NCBI RefSeq assembly: GCF_003014695.1
Contig: NZ_PYAS01000010.1
Span: forward strand, 62,001-126,000
From: Dyadobacter jiangsuensis
Lineage (GTDB): Bacteria > Bacteroidota > Bacteroidia > Cytophagales > Spirosomataceae
Length of the DNA: 64,000 bases
Direction of reading: 5' to 3'
Under the pieces are notes generated by a model. The model was not told the origin of the DNA. It ran no database searches and worked only from the letters and a program-made list of their open reading frames with translations. The translations under genes were made by a program, and so were the position numbers. This document shows positions 33,757-42,428 of this stretch, piece after piece; positions within the stretch are counted from its first letter, which is position 1, and each line of letters starts with the position of its first letter.

Positions 33757-34746
33757 CTATTCAAGCATATTCCATTCCGCGACGCGGTCACCCTGCTTTT
33801 CGACCAGCCACACTTTGCTGCTTTTGAAACGTTTGAGGTACTTTTTACTCTTTTCAATACCCGCCACACTGAATGCGGTCGCCAGCGCGTCCGCCACCGT
33901 CCCATCGGGCGAGATGACCGTCGTGCGCACGTGGAAAAGCAATCCGATGCCTGTTTTCGGGTCTACAATATGCGAATAACGCACACCTTTGTATTCCATG
34001 TAGCGGTAAGTCGGGCCCGAAGTTGCGAGCGCAACATTGGACAACTGCATGGCTTTCAACGAATCACTGCCGTTGGAAACATTGATATTCCATCCTTTGG
34101 TACCCGGAGGCGGGTTGGTGAGCACGATCTTCCCGCCAGCGTCCATCATAGCGGAAGTAATACCCATTTTTTTGAGCTCTTTAACAGCTTCTTCGGCCGC
34201 ATAGCCTTTGCCCAAGCCACCGATATCAAGCCGCATGCCTTTTTGCATGAGCATAATGCGGTGCGTTTTCTTATCCATTTTCAACTTTGAATAGCCGGTG
34301 CGCGCCAGGGCGTCGCGAATTTCCTCCTCCGGCGGGAATATCCCCTTACGTGTCGCATGACGCCACATTTGTACCACAGGCCCTAACGTTGCGTCGAAAA
34401 CACCGCCTGTTTTCGCACTGATATCCTGCGAAACGGCCAGAATGTCGAAAAGGTCCTTGCTTACCGGCACCCATTTTCCGCTTCCCGAAGTAGCAGAGAG
34501 CCGATTGATCTCGCTGCCATCGCGGTAATCGCTCATGATCTCATTCAACTCCTCCACCCTTTTAAAGGCACGGTCGGCCGCCAATTGAGCGATTGAATCA
34601 CTGGACGTATAAAAAACGAGCTTGAAAGGCGACCCCATTAATCCCTTTTCGAAAGTGTAACGTTGTTCCTGCGCACGGAGGGGAGAAACGAAAGTAACCA
34701 GAGCGGCAAAAATCAGGAGTAGAAAAAGCTTTGAAAATGAGGCCAT
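33757..34746 (-). CDS. apbE: FAD:protein FMN transferase
   Basis: The 329-residue protein has a signal peptide (about 25 residues, ending PLRAQ). It matches ApbE along its length: MGSPFKLVFY, LDIGGLGKGYAAEEA, MMDAGGKIVL and YSHIVDPKTG, with the metal-binding DGTVADALATAF near the C-terminus. ApbE attaches FMN covalently to Thr or Ser in partner proteins such as Rnf or Nqr subunits, outside the cytoplasm. No partner with the flavinylation motif is encoded in this window. An unlinked target is likely. Confidence 0.95.
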   Translation of the reverse strand: MASFSKLFLLLIFAALVTFVSPLRAQEQRYTFEKGLMGSPFKLVFYTSSDSIAQLAADRAFKRVEELNEIMSDYRDGSEINRLSATSGSGKWVPVSKDLFDILAVSQDISAKTGGVFDATLGPVVQMWRHATRKGIFPPEEEIRDALARTGYSKLKMDKKTHRIMLMQKGMRLDIGGLGKGYAAEEAVKELKKMGITSAMMDAGGKIVLTNPPPGTKGWNINVSNGSDSLKAMQLSNVALATSGPTYRYMEYKGVRYSHIVDPKTGIGLLFHVRTTVISPDGTVADALATAFSVAGIEKSKKYLKRFKSSKVWLVEKQGDRVAEWNMLE

Positions 34747-34832
34747 TGGAATAAATAAGGGTAATCGTGCGGCAAAACTACTTCATTTCAAGCAATTAGC
34801 AGGCAGCGAATCAGGATAAAGTAGTAACGACA

Positions 34833-34865
34833 GAAGGGGTACGGACATCCCGTCCGTACCCCTTC
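34833..34865. terminator. Perfect 14-bp palindrome with 5-base loop
   Basis: GAAGGGGTACGGAC (34833-34846) and its exact complement (34852-34865) flank the loop ATCCC. It lies between the small membrane protein gene and apbE, 20 bp after the stop of the former. There is no U-tract, so it may end or protect the transcript, or be a dispersed palindromic repeat. Confidence 0.55.
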
Positions 34866-34884
34866 CGCTTCCGGTAGTTATATA

Positions 34885-35079
34885 TCAGTATTCGCTATAC
34901 TCGTCTATCAGATTGCTTTCCTCAGCCTGGTGATGATGATGTGCATTAATGGCATCTTTAATCATTCCTGCACCTATAAACGGCAGGGAAACAACAGTCG
35001 AAATAATCATTGCGAAAAACATAATAGTTGCAAAAAATAACTTCCCGGAATACCCAACCACTTTCATTAAGAAGTTCAT
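34885..35079 (-). CDS. Small membrane protein, 64 residues
   Basis: The 64-residue product begins MNFLMKVVGYSGKLFF, has a hydrophobic stretch of about 30 residues (FFATIMFFAMIISTVVSLPF and on), and ends in a His- and acid-rich tail (HHHHQAEESNLIDEYSEY). I do not recognise a family. Its first bases are part of a perfect 23-bp tandem duplication (35063-35108), so a second ATG with the same first five codons lies just upstream. A small inner-membrane protein is the best description. Confidence 0.6.
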   Translation of the reverse strand: MNFLMKVVGYSGKLFFATIMFFAMIISTVVSLPFIGAGMIKDAINAHHHHQAEESNLIDEYSEY

Positions 35080-35108
35080 GCTATTTTCATTAAGAAGTTC
35101 ATGCTATT
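35063..35108. repeat. Perfect 23-bp tandem duplication over a start codon
   Basis: Bases 35063-35085 are repeated exactly at 35086-35108. On the minus strand the upstream copy starts a frame MNFLMKIA that ends in TGA, overlapping the ATG of the 64-residue gene (ATGA). Confidence 0.85.
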
Positions 35109-35329
35109 GCAATTATTTAACCATAATTTTCATTAATAAAGTTACAAAAAATAACTATGCCAGTCCAATAAAATATATTTATTTTGGCAGGTAGTTTAAT
35201 GATTTATAGCCGTTTAACGACACAAAAGAAACTAGTTAGTAGCATCCATTCTACAAAACATAGAAACATTTTCCCCGGCACGTAATCAATTGTAAAATTC
35301 ATTTCACATCGACACACCTTCCCGTATTC

Positions 35330-35476
35330 ATGAATAATTTTTTCTCCTCTTTTTTCAGAATCATTTTTGCCGGAATCCTCGGTACAGCTACCGTCCTCAC
35401 GACAATTATCATGTCTCCATTCCTGCTGATGATGTGGATTTGGAAAAAACTCAGTGATAAGCCTCCCCATCAGTAA
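35330..35476 (+). CDS. Small single-pass membrane protein, 48 residues
   Basis: An ATG at 35330 opens a 48-codon frame ending in TAA at 35474. It reads MNNFFSSFFRIIFAGILGTA, then TVLTTIIMSPFLLMMWIWKK and a polar tail LSDKPPHQ. The hydrophobic span of about 30 residues followed by Lys-Lys is what a short inner-membrane protein would show. No family is recognised. It precedes the amidase gene by 50 bp on the same strand and may share its promoter. No ribosome-binding site is evident, which is normal here. Coding status is a judgement from composition only. Confidence 0.45.
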   Translation: MNNFFSSFFRIIFAGILGTATVLTTIIMSPFLLMMWIWKKLSDKPPHQ

Positions 35477-35526
35477 AAACAGAAGTTTCTATATTGCAGG
35501 TAAACAGTACCTGACAACGCACTCTC

Positions 35527-37113
35527 ATGAAAAGAAGAAACTTCCTAAGAATTGCTCCGGCAGCCGGATTGTTTACCATAATACCCGCCTTCGCCCGGCC
35601 TGCGCGAACGGCCGCCCCCGGTGGATACGCAGAAATGACCGTCGCGGAAATGCAGAAACAAATGCAGTCCGGCAAGTTGACTTCCCTGGCCTTGACACGC
35701 CACTATCTCGATGAAATAGGCCAGATTGACAAAGCAGGCCCTAAACTTGCATCGGTCATCGAAGTTAACCCCGACGCACTCAAGATCGCGACGGCGCTGG
35801 ACAAAGAACGCAAATCGGGTAAAATACGTGGCCCGCTGCATGGTATCCCGGTTCTTCTAAAAGACAATATCGACACCGCCGACCGCATGAAAACCACTGC
35901 CGGTTCACTCGCGCTGCTCGACAACATAGCTGCAAAGGATGCGTTCCTCGTAACCCGACTCCGGGAAGCGGGCGCGGTGATTCTCGGCAAAACTAATCTG
36001 AGCGAATGGGCCAACTTCCGGTCGACGCGGTCGTCCAGCGGTTGGAGCAGTCGCGGCGGGCAGACCCGGAATCCGTATGTACTGGACCGTTCTCCCTGCG
36101 GATCAAGCTCAGGTTCGGCCGTGGCCGTAGCAGCCAACCTTTGTGCGGTGGCAGTCGGTACCGAAACCAATGGCTCCATCGCCTGCCCGGCATCGATGAA
36201 CGGCGTGGTGGGCATCAAGCCTACCGTCGGCCTGGTAAGCAGAAACGGCGTGATTCCTATTTCCCAAACGCAGGACACGGCCGGCCCATTCGGACGAACC
36301 GTCGCCGATGCAGCTGCATTGCTTGGGGCTATGGCAGGTCAGGACCCCGCTGACATCACGCAGCATAAACCCCATCAGGCGCTGCCTACCGATTACAGCA
36401 TCTACCTGGATCCCAACGGACTGAAAGGAAAACGTATTGGTGTGGAGAAATCCATGCTGCAAATGCACGAGGGCATCGACGCGTTGCTGAGTAAGGCATT
36501 GGTGCAGCTCAAAGCCGCCGGAGCCGAAATCGTAGAAGTAGAATACATGAAAGTCCAGAAGCTGCCCGGCTCGGAATCGCTGGTGCTGCAATATGAATTT
36601 AAAGACGGCATTAACCGGTACTTGTCGACATCGAATGCAAAGATCAAGTCGCTCGAAGGCCTTATAGAGTTCAACAAGGCCAATAAGGCAAAGACGATGC
36701 CTTATTTCGGTCAGGAACTTTTCGAATTATCACAGGCCAAAGGCGATTTGAATACCAAAGAATACAAGGACGCGCTGGAAAAAATCAACGGTGTAGCCGG
36801 CGCATTGAATAACCTGATCGACAAGCACAACCTCGACGCATTATGCGGCCCATCGACCGGAGCCGCCTGGTGTACCGACCTCGTCAACGGCGACTTCTGG
36901 ACCGGCTACGGTTCCTACGGCCCGGCTGCATTGTCGGGCTTCCCGTCGATTACCTTACCCATGGGCATGCTCAGCGGCCTGCCGGTCGGGATTTCGTTTC
37001 TTGCAAAAGCATACCAGGAACCTGAACTGATCCGCATCGCGTATGCGTATGAGCAGGCCTCACGGAACCGCGTCGCGCCGGGGTACCTGAGAAGCCTGCG
37101 GCTTGACGGCTGA
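35527..37113 (+). CDS. Secreted amidase (amidase-signature family)
   Basis: The 528-residue protein carries a twin-arginine signal (KRRNFLRIAPAAG) and then the amidase signature fold. The Ser-cisSer-Lys triad is visible as Lys112 in VLLKDNIDTA, a cis-Ser in CGSSSGSA (191-198) and the nucleophile Ser217 in TETNGSIACP. It should hydrolyse an amide of unknown type in the periplasm. A GatA role is excluded by the signal peptide and by the absence of gatB/gatC. The 3' end runs into the heptad/decamer repeat element. Confidence 0.92.
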   Translation: MKRRNFLRIAPAAGLFTIIPAFARPARTAAPGGYAEMTVAEMQKQMQSGKLTSLALTRHYLDEIGQIDKAGPKLASVIEVNPDALKIATALDKERKSGKIRGPLHGIPVLLKDNIDTADRMKTTAGSLALLDNIAAKDAFLVTRLREAGAVILGKTNLSEWANFRSTRSSSGWSSRGGQTRNPYVLDRSPCGSSSGSAVAVAANLCAVAVGTETNGSIACPASMNGVVGIKPTVGLVSRNGVIPISQTQDTAGPFGRTVADAAALLGAMAGQDPADITQHKPHQALPTDYSIYLDPNGLKGKRIGVEKSMLQMHEGIDALLSKALVQLKAAGAEIVEVEYMKVQKLPGSESLVLQYEFKDGINRYLSTSNAKIKSLEGLIEFNKANKAKTMPYFGQELFELSQAKGDLNTKEYKDALEKINGVAGALNNLIDKHNLDALCGPSTGAAWCTDLVNGDFWTGYGSYGPAALSGFPSITLPMGMLSGLPVGISFLAKAYQEPELIRIAYAYEQASRNRVAPGYLRSLRLDG

Positions 37114-37115
37114 TC

Positions 37116-37255
37116 GCCGACGACCGACCGCCGAGCACTTGACTTTCTATCGTCAGTTCTGGTCAGTTGTGGTCAGGAATGGTCATTATAGTCAGGAATT
37201 GTTATTTGTTGGAATAACAACGCATTCGGCGGTCGGTGGTCGGCCGTCCGTGGTC
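37116..37255. repeat. Composite palindromic element A: GGTC heptads around GTCA decamers
   Basis: Left arm 37116-37134 and right arm 37226-37244 are inverted copies (18 of 19). Between them GTCA occurs at 37152, 37162, 37172, 37182 and 37191, a 10-base register. Outside and within the right arm GGTC or CGTC recurs every 7 bases. It fills the gap between two convergent genes. Confidence 0.8.
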
Positions 37256-37269
37256 AGGGCCGCAGGCCC

Positions 37270-38727
37270 CTACCGCGCCAAATACCGCTCGTAGAACGAC
37301 CCCTTCTGTCCCAGAAACTGGTTTGCTTCCTGCTGTGAGTAGATCGCCTTTCCCAATTGGTAGAAATCCTCGTACTGATTGTAAGGATAGGGCGTGAATT
37401 TCACTTTCTCGGGAAACAGCGAATGCGTGACTACATTCTCTGTCAATGCACGTTTGATGTGCGACAACGGTACGACCAACCCAAGCACAAGGAAAATGAC
37501 AATCGGGTAAGCGATGCGCATCTTGTACCAGCCGGGATATTCTTTCACCCATTCGGCAAACCGGTGGAGTATAAAAAGCGACAACAGCGTAAGCACAGGG
37601 GTACTTCCACGCAGGAACCAGTCATTCCATTTGCCCATCCGGAAGAGCGATATGGCTATCAGGAGCAGGAATAAGCCGTGGATCACATTGGCATACTGGC
37701 TCTTGTGGAGTTTCAATATCAGCACAATGCCATACAGCACGGCAAGATCCACCACCACCCCAAAAAAATAATGGAATGCAATCTCATTCCGCGGGTTGAA
37801 CTGCCAGATAAAGCCGGATACGACCGAACTTTTCCCTTGTAGGAAGAAGAAGAATGTGGGGATGAATAGCAGACCCGGCAAAAAAAGGTCGAGCATCGGC
37901 CTCGGTTTAAGGAAATACTGTGGCTCTTTATAATAGCGCAGGACGATCAGCATTCCGAAGATGATCACGAAGACAATGGAAGGAAAAATCCCCCAAATGA
38001 AAATGGAAATAACTGCCAGAAAGCTCTTTTCCGGCTTTTTGTCATACACATAATCATGGAAGAGAATGCAGGAGACGATAATAATCGGAATCAGCTGATT
38101 GGGCGCCCATTGCGTTTGGTACAACACCGGCCATATTTCTGTAAAAAAAGGCGGGACATGGTAATTAAGCCCAATGGCGTGCAGAAACAAGACTTTGGTA
38201 ACATGGCCGATCCCGCCCAGCGAAAGAAAAAACACCAGGGCCAGATAGCTTCTCTGGGTGAAAATGAGGATCCAGCAAATACCGATAAAGAGACCTATCG
38301 ACGCCCACAAGTACAATGCAATACCCGAAGGCTCTCCTAACCCTTTCGAAATCAATGCCGGGACGAGAAAGAAACCGAAGTAATGGCAGGCATAGCGACC
38401 GTTTTCCTTGAAAGTAACCGGCCATGATTGGTTATACAGCGTGTAATACTTCGAATTATGCGCCCAGAAATCGAATGCCTGAAAGCAAAAGCCGCCTATT
38501 CCCGAAAAAGCGATGATTGCGAGCGAAATGAATGCGACCTCGACCATATGACGCGTTGCGAGGTCGGTCTTCAACGTTTTCTCGCGACGGTAACTGAGGA
38601 CATACATCGCTACAAGCCCCACGACCAAACACACCGAAATGGGCATTCTAAACCAGCTGATGGAAAAAATCAGGTTAGGTAACAGCAAATAACCCAGACT
38701 CAAATTGCGAAGTACAGTTGTTTTCAT
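37270..38727 (-). CDS. Polytopic membrane protein of unknown function
   Basis: The 485-residue protein has about eleven hydrophobic helices and a C-terminal soluble tail of some 50 residues (SLFPEKVKFTPYPYNQYEDF onward). The spacing of helices, the long loop after helix 3 (FDFWAHNSKYYTLYNQSWPV) and the absence of transporter motifs suggest a GT-C glycosyltransferase-like or oligosaccharide-handling membrane protein, but I cannot name a family. It is transcribed alone, convergent with the amidase and divergent from the alpha/alpha-barrel gene. Confidence 0.7.
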   Translation of the reverse strand: MKTTVLRNLSLGYLLLPNLIFSISWFRMPISVCLVVGLVAMYVLSYRREKTLKTDLATRHMVEVAFISLAIIAFSGIGGFCFQAFDFWAHNSKYYTLYNQSWPVTFKENGRYACHYFGFFLVPALISKGLGEPSGIALYLWASIGLFIGICWILIFTQRSYLALVFFLSLGGIGHVTKVLFLHAIGLNYHVPPFFTEIWPVLYQTQWAPNQLIPIIIVSCILFHDYVYDKKPEKSFLAVISIFIWGIFPSIVFVIIFGMLIVLRYYKEPQYFLKPRPMLDLFLPGLLFIPTFFFFLQGKSSVVSGFIWQFNPRNEIAFHYFFGVVVDLAVLYGIVLILKLHKSQYANVIHGLFLLLIAISLFRMGKWNDWFLRGSTPVLTLLSLFILHRFAEWVKEYPGWYKMRIAYPIVIFLVLGLVVPLSHIKRALTENVVTHSLFPEKVKFTPYPYNQYEDFYQLGKAIYSQQEANQFLGQKGSFYERYLAR

Positions 38728-39001
38728 TCAGTAATCGGCATTCCATTGGTTTGCGCCAATGCGTTTTTCAAAAAAATCCGACAAAAATACTAGAAATACC
38801 TTGTCATCAAAGAGTGACAACCTCTCGTTTGTAACCGTTGCAACTCTTATGTCATTTTAATATTAAATATACCAAAAATAGGAAGTCGTTGCGCTAATGA
38901 CTTCGCAAGCGGAACGCTATTTACCTTCCCGTATTGCCCCAAATCGCGAGTAACCCAAGGCATTTTGCATCTTTTCTGCGGAAATACCTAACCCGACTTT
39001 C

Positions 39002-40705
39002 ATGGACAGAAGACAATTCGTAAAAAGCAGCACGCTGGCATTCTGCACGTTACCCGTGTTACCGACAACTATTCCCCATATTCGGGCCGACGCCATGCCT
39101 GAATGGCTTCGCGCGATGGTAAAACAGGCCGACAAAAGCATCGAATCCTTACTGACCTACCAGGAGAAAGATGCCCAAAGTCCGGACTTCGGCGGCTTGC
39201 GCGATGGTTTCGACCTGCTCAACCCGCATAGTACCTCCGCATTAATTCAATATGGCGCGAGTGGCTTGTTCGCCCCCACTTCCAAATATTACCAGTCAAA
39301 GGAATTGCTTGCGGCAATGGACCAGGCCGCATTGTACCTGATCAAAACCCAGCACAGCGATGGTACCATCGACCTGCTTTCTACCAACTTTCATTCCACG
39401 CCGGACACCGGCTTCCTGGTAAAGCGACTGGCGATGGCATATACCATGATCGAAAAATCCGGTACCGAAGGAGCCGCCAAAATGCTCGCGAACCTGAAAA
39501 CATTCCTCCTGCGTGGGGGCGACGCGCTGAGCGTGGGAGGCATCCATACGCCCAATCACCGTTGGGTGGTATCCGCCGCATTGACCAAACTAAACGAGCT
39601 CTGGCCCAATCCCAAATATGTGGCGCGGGCCGAGCAATGGCTGGCCGAGCACATCGACATCGACCGCGACGGCCAGTATAATGAAAAGAGTACATTCATT
39701 TACTCCTCCCTCACCGATCGGCTGCTCATTACGATTGGCAAAGGCCTCAAAAAACCGGAGCTGTTCGACGCTGTCCGTAAAAACCTCGACATGACCATGT
39801 ACTATGTCCATCCCAACGGAGAGATCGTTACCGACGCTTCCGGACGGCAGGACAAGGCCATTATAGGCACGCTCGAAAACTACTATTACCCCTACCGGTA
39901 TTTCGCGATCAAAGACGGGAATGCGCGGTATGCGGCCATGTGCAGGCTGATAGAACAGACCGCCAGCCAGAAAACCACCGGATTTGTGGATTACTTCCTG
40001 ACCGACCCTTCGCTTTGGGCTGAACTTCCGGCGGAGAAGCCTGTGCCGGTCAATTATGTCAAAACTTTCCCGAATTCCGGCCTGGTACGCATTCGCAGGG
40101 ACCGCCGAGACAGCACGCTGATCGCCAATAATCCGGTCTGGTTTACATTTATGAAAGGGAATGCCGTGCTGCAAGGTGTGCGATTCGCATCCTCCTTCTT
40201 TGGAAAAGGCCAGTTTCAATCTGAAAAAATCAGTGAAAATGGAAATGAATGGGTACTCACACAGAAACTCGACGGGCCTTATTTTCAGCCCTACCCGAAG
40301 GAATCCATTGCGCCTGATGGCGATTGGGAGAAAATGCCGCGGAATCTCCGACCGCAGAGCGAAGTGCAAATATTGGAAACGAAAGTGATCATCCGGGAAA
40401 CTTCCGGCGGGATGGAAATAGAAGTGGTGACCAATGGCACCGAGCGCGTGCCCGCCGCATTGGAATTGATTTTCAGACCGGGCGGAACGCTCAAAGGTGT
40501 TTCCAAAGTTGAAAACACCAAAGATTCGTGGTTACTGAAAGAAGCGACCGGCTCTTATGAATTGGGAGGTGATACTATCAACTTCGGCCCGGGACTGGCA
40601 TTGCACAAAAACATTGCATTACGGGGAGCCTTGCCGGCTATGGAAGCACCTACTGTTTTTCTCACAGGCTTTACACCTTTCAAGCATGTGATCCGCTTTT
40701 CGTGA
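39002..40705 (+). CDS. Secreted alpha/alpha-toroid protein, polysaccharide-lyase-like
   Basis: The 567-residue protein opens with a twin-arginine signal (MDRRQFVKSSTLAF). Residues about 35-330 are helical pairs (RAMVKQADKSIESLLTYQEK, ELLAAMDQAALYLIKTQHSD, RWVVSAALTKLNELWPN) typical of an (alpha/alpha) barrel. The C-terminal part is beta-rich (VIIRETSGGMEIEVVTNGTE), as in heparinase II/III-like lyases. No catalytic residues could be assigned. A role in sugar polymer handling is possible. Start ATG is at 39002; the convergent hydrolase gene begins 99 bp after its stop, across repeat element B. Confidence 0.7.
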   Translation: MDRRQFVKSSTLAFCTLPVLPTTIPHIRADAMPEWLRAMVKQADKSIESLLTYQEKDAQSPDFGGLRDGFDLLNPHSTSALIQYGASGLFAPTSKYYQSKELLAAMDQAALYLIKTQHSDGTIDLLSTNFHSTPDTGFLVKRLAMAYTMIEKSGTEGAAKMLANLKTFLLRGGDALSVGGIHTPNHRWVVSAALTKLNELWPNPKYVARAEQWLAEHIDIDRDGQYNEKSTFIYSSLTDRLLITIGKGLKKPELFDAVRKNLDMTMYYVHPNGEIVTDASGRQDKAIIGTLENYYYPYRYFAIKDGNARYAAMCRLIEQTASQKTTGFVDYFLTDPSLWAELPAEKPVPVNYVKTFPNSGLVRIRRDRRDSTLIANNPVWFTFMKGNAVLQGVRFASSFFGKGQFQSEKISENGNEWVLTQKLDGPYFQPYPKESIAPDGDWEKMPRNLRPQSEVQILETKVIIRETSGGMEIEVVTNGTERVPAALELIFRPGGTLKGVSKVENTKDSWLLKEATGSYELGGDTINFGPGLALHKNIALRGALPAMEAPTVFLTGFTPFKHVIRFS

Positions 40706-40721
40706 CGCATATTATTTGTTT

Positions 40722-40799
40722 GACCGCCGACCATGGACCATGCTTTTTTTGTCATGTGTCCATGGTCGGCGGTCTATGGTCAGCGGTCGGCCGTCAGTT
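40722..40799. repeat. Palindromic element B with GGTC heptads
   Basis: The 17-mer GTCCATGGTCGGCGGTC (40758-40774) is preceded by its exact reverse complement at 40722-40738, giving a perfect stem with a T-rich loop. From 40758 onward GGTC-type units repeat every 7 bases for six units. Between two convergent stop codons, it may serve both as terminator. Confidence 0.8.
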
Positions 40800-40803
40800 G
40801 CTT

Positions 40804-41589
40804 TCAATGTTTGCTGATCCAGTCGAGGATGTAGTCGGCATCTTCTTTCCAGGTAGGCTGGCCTAAAACGAAGTGGTTACGACCGGGAAACTCTTTGTAA
40901 TCGACCACAGAACCATTTTGTTTGTAAGCTTTGAAATTACGGAGGTTCAAAGATGCCGGAATGATGTTGTCGAATTCACCGGAGGTAATCAGCAACGGAG
41001 CGTGCGCTTTTTTGAAGTCCACTCTGGCTGCGGAAGTAATACCGCCGCGTGCTACTGTTTTGGATTCGGGAATCACGTTTTCTTCCCAGGTTTTCATTTG
41101 TTCTTCCAGCGTCATACCGTTGGTGAAGGCATACTGCCAATCGGCGAGCGACATCAGGTAAGTTTTTTTCAGGGAAGTAAACAATCCGAATACTTTATAA
41201 CCTGCTTTCAGGAAAGAGAATTCGTAAGGGATCACGCCTTGTGGTGGCACTGGGTGGATGGCGATACCGGCAACACCCAGGTCGCGGTTAATCAGAATCT
41301 GTGTAATCAATCCACCCAGTGAATGACCGATGATGATTGGTTTTTCAGGTAATGCTTTGATAAAATTGGCATAGTGGTCAACCAGTTCTTTGAACGTTAA
41401 ACCGGCCAGCGCAGTATCGTTTGGTTGTCTGTCTCTCAATTCGGCAGCCGGTGCATCTTTATGTGGCCATGCTGGTGCGTAAGTAGTGTAGCCCTGGGCT
41501 TCAAAATATTCTTTCCATTGGTCCCAGCCATTGTGGCTTACAAATGCACCTGTTACAAATACGACGGTTTTGGTGTTAAAAGCTTTCAT
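40804..41589 (-). CDS. Alpha/beta hydrolase
   Basis: The 261-residue protein has an alpha/beta-hydrolase core with nucleophile Ser90 in GHSLGGL, an Asp in SGEFDNIIP and the His in GRNHFVLG near the C-terminus, giving a full triad. There is no signal peptide. The substrate is unknown; relatives are esterases or lactonases. It lies 103 bp downstream of the Crp-family gene, and a perfect inverted repeat (41673-41688) in that gap is a likely operator, so control by that regulator is plausible. Confidence 0.9.
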   Translation of the reverse strand: MKAFNTKTVVFVTGAFVSHNGWDQWKEYFEAQGYTTYAPAWPHKDAPAAELRDRQPNDTALAGLTFKELVDHYANFIKALPEKPIIIGHSLGGLITQILINRDLGVAGIAIHPVPPQGVIPYEFSFLKAGYKVFGLFTSLKKTYLMSLADWQYAFTNGMTLEEQMKTWEENVIPESKTVARGGITSAARVDFKKAHAPLLITSGEFDNIIPASLNLRNFKAYKQNGSVVDYKEFPGRNHFVLGQPTWKEDADYILDWISKH

Positions 41590-41672
41590 GATTTCTATCG
41601 GTTAAAAGTTGAATTTTTGTTTTGTGTTCCGCTTTGGACATGACAAAATTCAGCACGCTAGCCGACTATATT

Positions 41673-41688
41673 CTTAACCCAGGTTAAG
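41673..41688. promoter_or_regulatory. Inverted repeat, candidate Crp-family operator
   Basis: CTTAACC-CA-GGTTAAG is a perfect palindrome 84 bp upstream of the hydrolase start. A weak -7-like GAATTTTG (minus strand, 41644-41651) lies 21 bp downstream, so the site would overlap the -33 region. Confidence 0.5.
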
Positions 41689-41692
41689 ATCG

Positions 41693-42280
41693 TCATTTTC
41701 CCACCATTCTTTTTCTGATACGGCTGAGTGAAGGGGCCTGAATGCCCAGATAAGAGGCAATATGGTACAATGGGACGTTGTTAAAAATGTCCGGATGGTT
41801 CTGAATCAGTTCGAGATAGCGCTGTTCGGGCGTACGGAACATGAATTCCTCGGCGCGGTTCATGGCCAGGTTAAATGCCGTTTCCGCTACCAGTCGTCCG
41901 AAGCGCTCCCAGTGGTGCGATTTCCCGTACAGTTCAGTGAGGTGATTGATATGAATGTATAAAATCGTCGACTCGGTCATCGACTCGGTGTAGTAACTGC
42001 ATGGCGTTTGGGTAACGAAACTCTTATACGCCACCACCACCTGATTTTTAGAGAAGAAAAAGACGTTCTTTTCCTCGGCCGATTCGTCGTCGATATAGTA
42101 GGTCCTGAACACGCCATCCAGTATGAAACCCAGGTACTTACAAACATTTTTGTATTCATTGTAAAACTCTCCCTTACCATAGGTTTTTCTTTGCCAGTAG
42201 GGCGCCGACAGTTCAAATGCGGACGCGTCGATTCCCGCGAACTGGTTGAGCGCGTAGTTCAGGATTTGTGTTTCGGTCAT
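41693..42280 (-). CDS. Crp/Fnr-family transcriptional regulator
   Basis: The 195-residue protein starts at ATG 42280 (MTETQILNYAL); a longer frame to 42331 has no family support. Residues about 20-130 form a cyclic-nucleotide-binding-like beta-roll (GEFYNEYKNVCKYLGFILDG, FFFSKNQVVVAYKSF), but the phosphate-binding Arg-Glu pair of true cAMP sites is not seen. The C-terminus has a helix-turn-helix (YHIASYLGIQAPSLSRIRKR). It likely senses another cue and controls the downstream hydrolase. Confidence 0.9.
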   Translation of the reverse strand: MTETQILNYALNQFAGIDASAFELSAPYWQRKTYGKGEFYNEYKNVCKYLGFILDGVFRTYYIDDESAEEKNVFFFSKNQVVVAYKSFVTQTPCSYYTESMTESTILYIHINHLTELYGKSHHWERFGRLVAETAFNLAMNRAEEFMFRTPEQRYLELIQNHPDIFNNVPLYHIASYLGIQAPSLSRIRKRMVGK

Positions 42281-42372
42281 GAGTGAAGCAGGTGAGTAGA
42301 GGTATATTTCAAAAATAGGCACAGACGACACAAAAACCTCATAACCAGCTACCTAAAATCTCGATATTTCGT

Positions 42373-42380
42373 TAAATTTG
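42373..42380 (+). promoter_or_regulatory. -7 promoter element TAAATTTG
   Basis: TAAATTTG fits the Bacteroidota TAnnTTTG box, 48 bp upstream of the 42429 start; no clear -33 TTG at normal spacing. Confidence 0.4.
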
Positions 42381-42428
42381 ATACACCTCCCCTGACGATG
42401 CAGCTTCGGACTTCAAACATTTCTTACC

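Noticed and set aside
33699..33905. N-terminal extension of the DUF421 protein
   Set aside because: It overlaps apbE coding sequence, is basic and Trp-rich, and ends just where the family N-terminus MEILTQLF begins.
35204..35470. 88-codon minus-strand frame between the two small membrane genes
   Set aside because: Cys/His-rich with no pattern, and opposite the more convincing 48-residue membrane frame.
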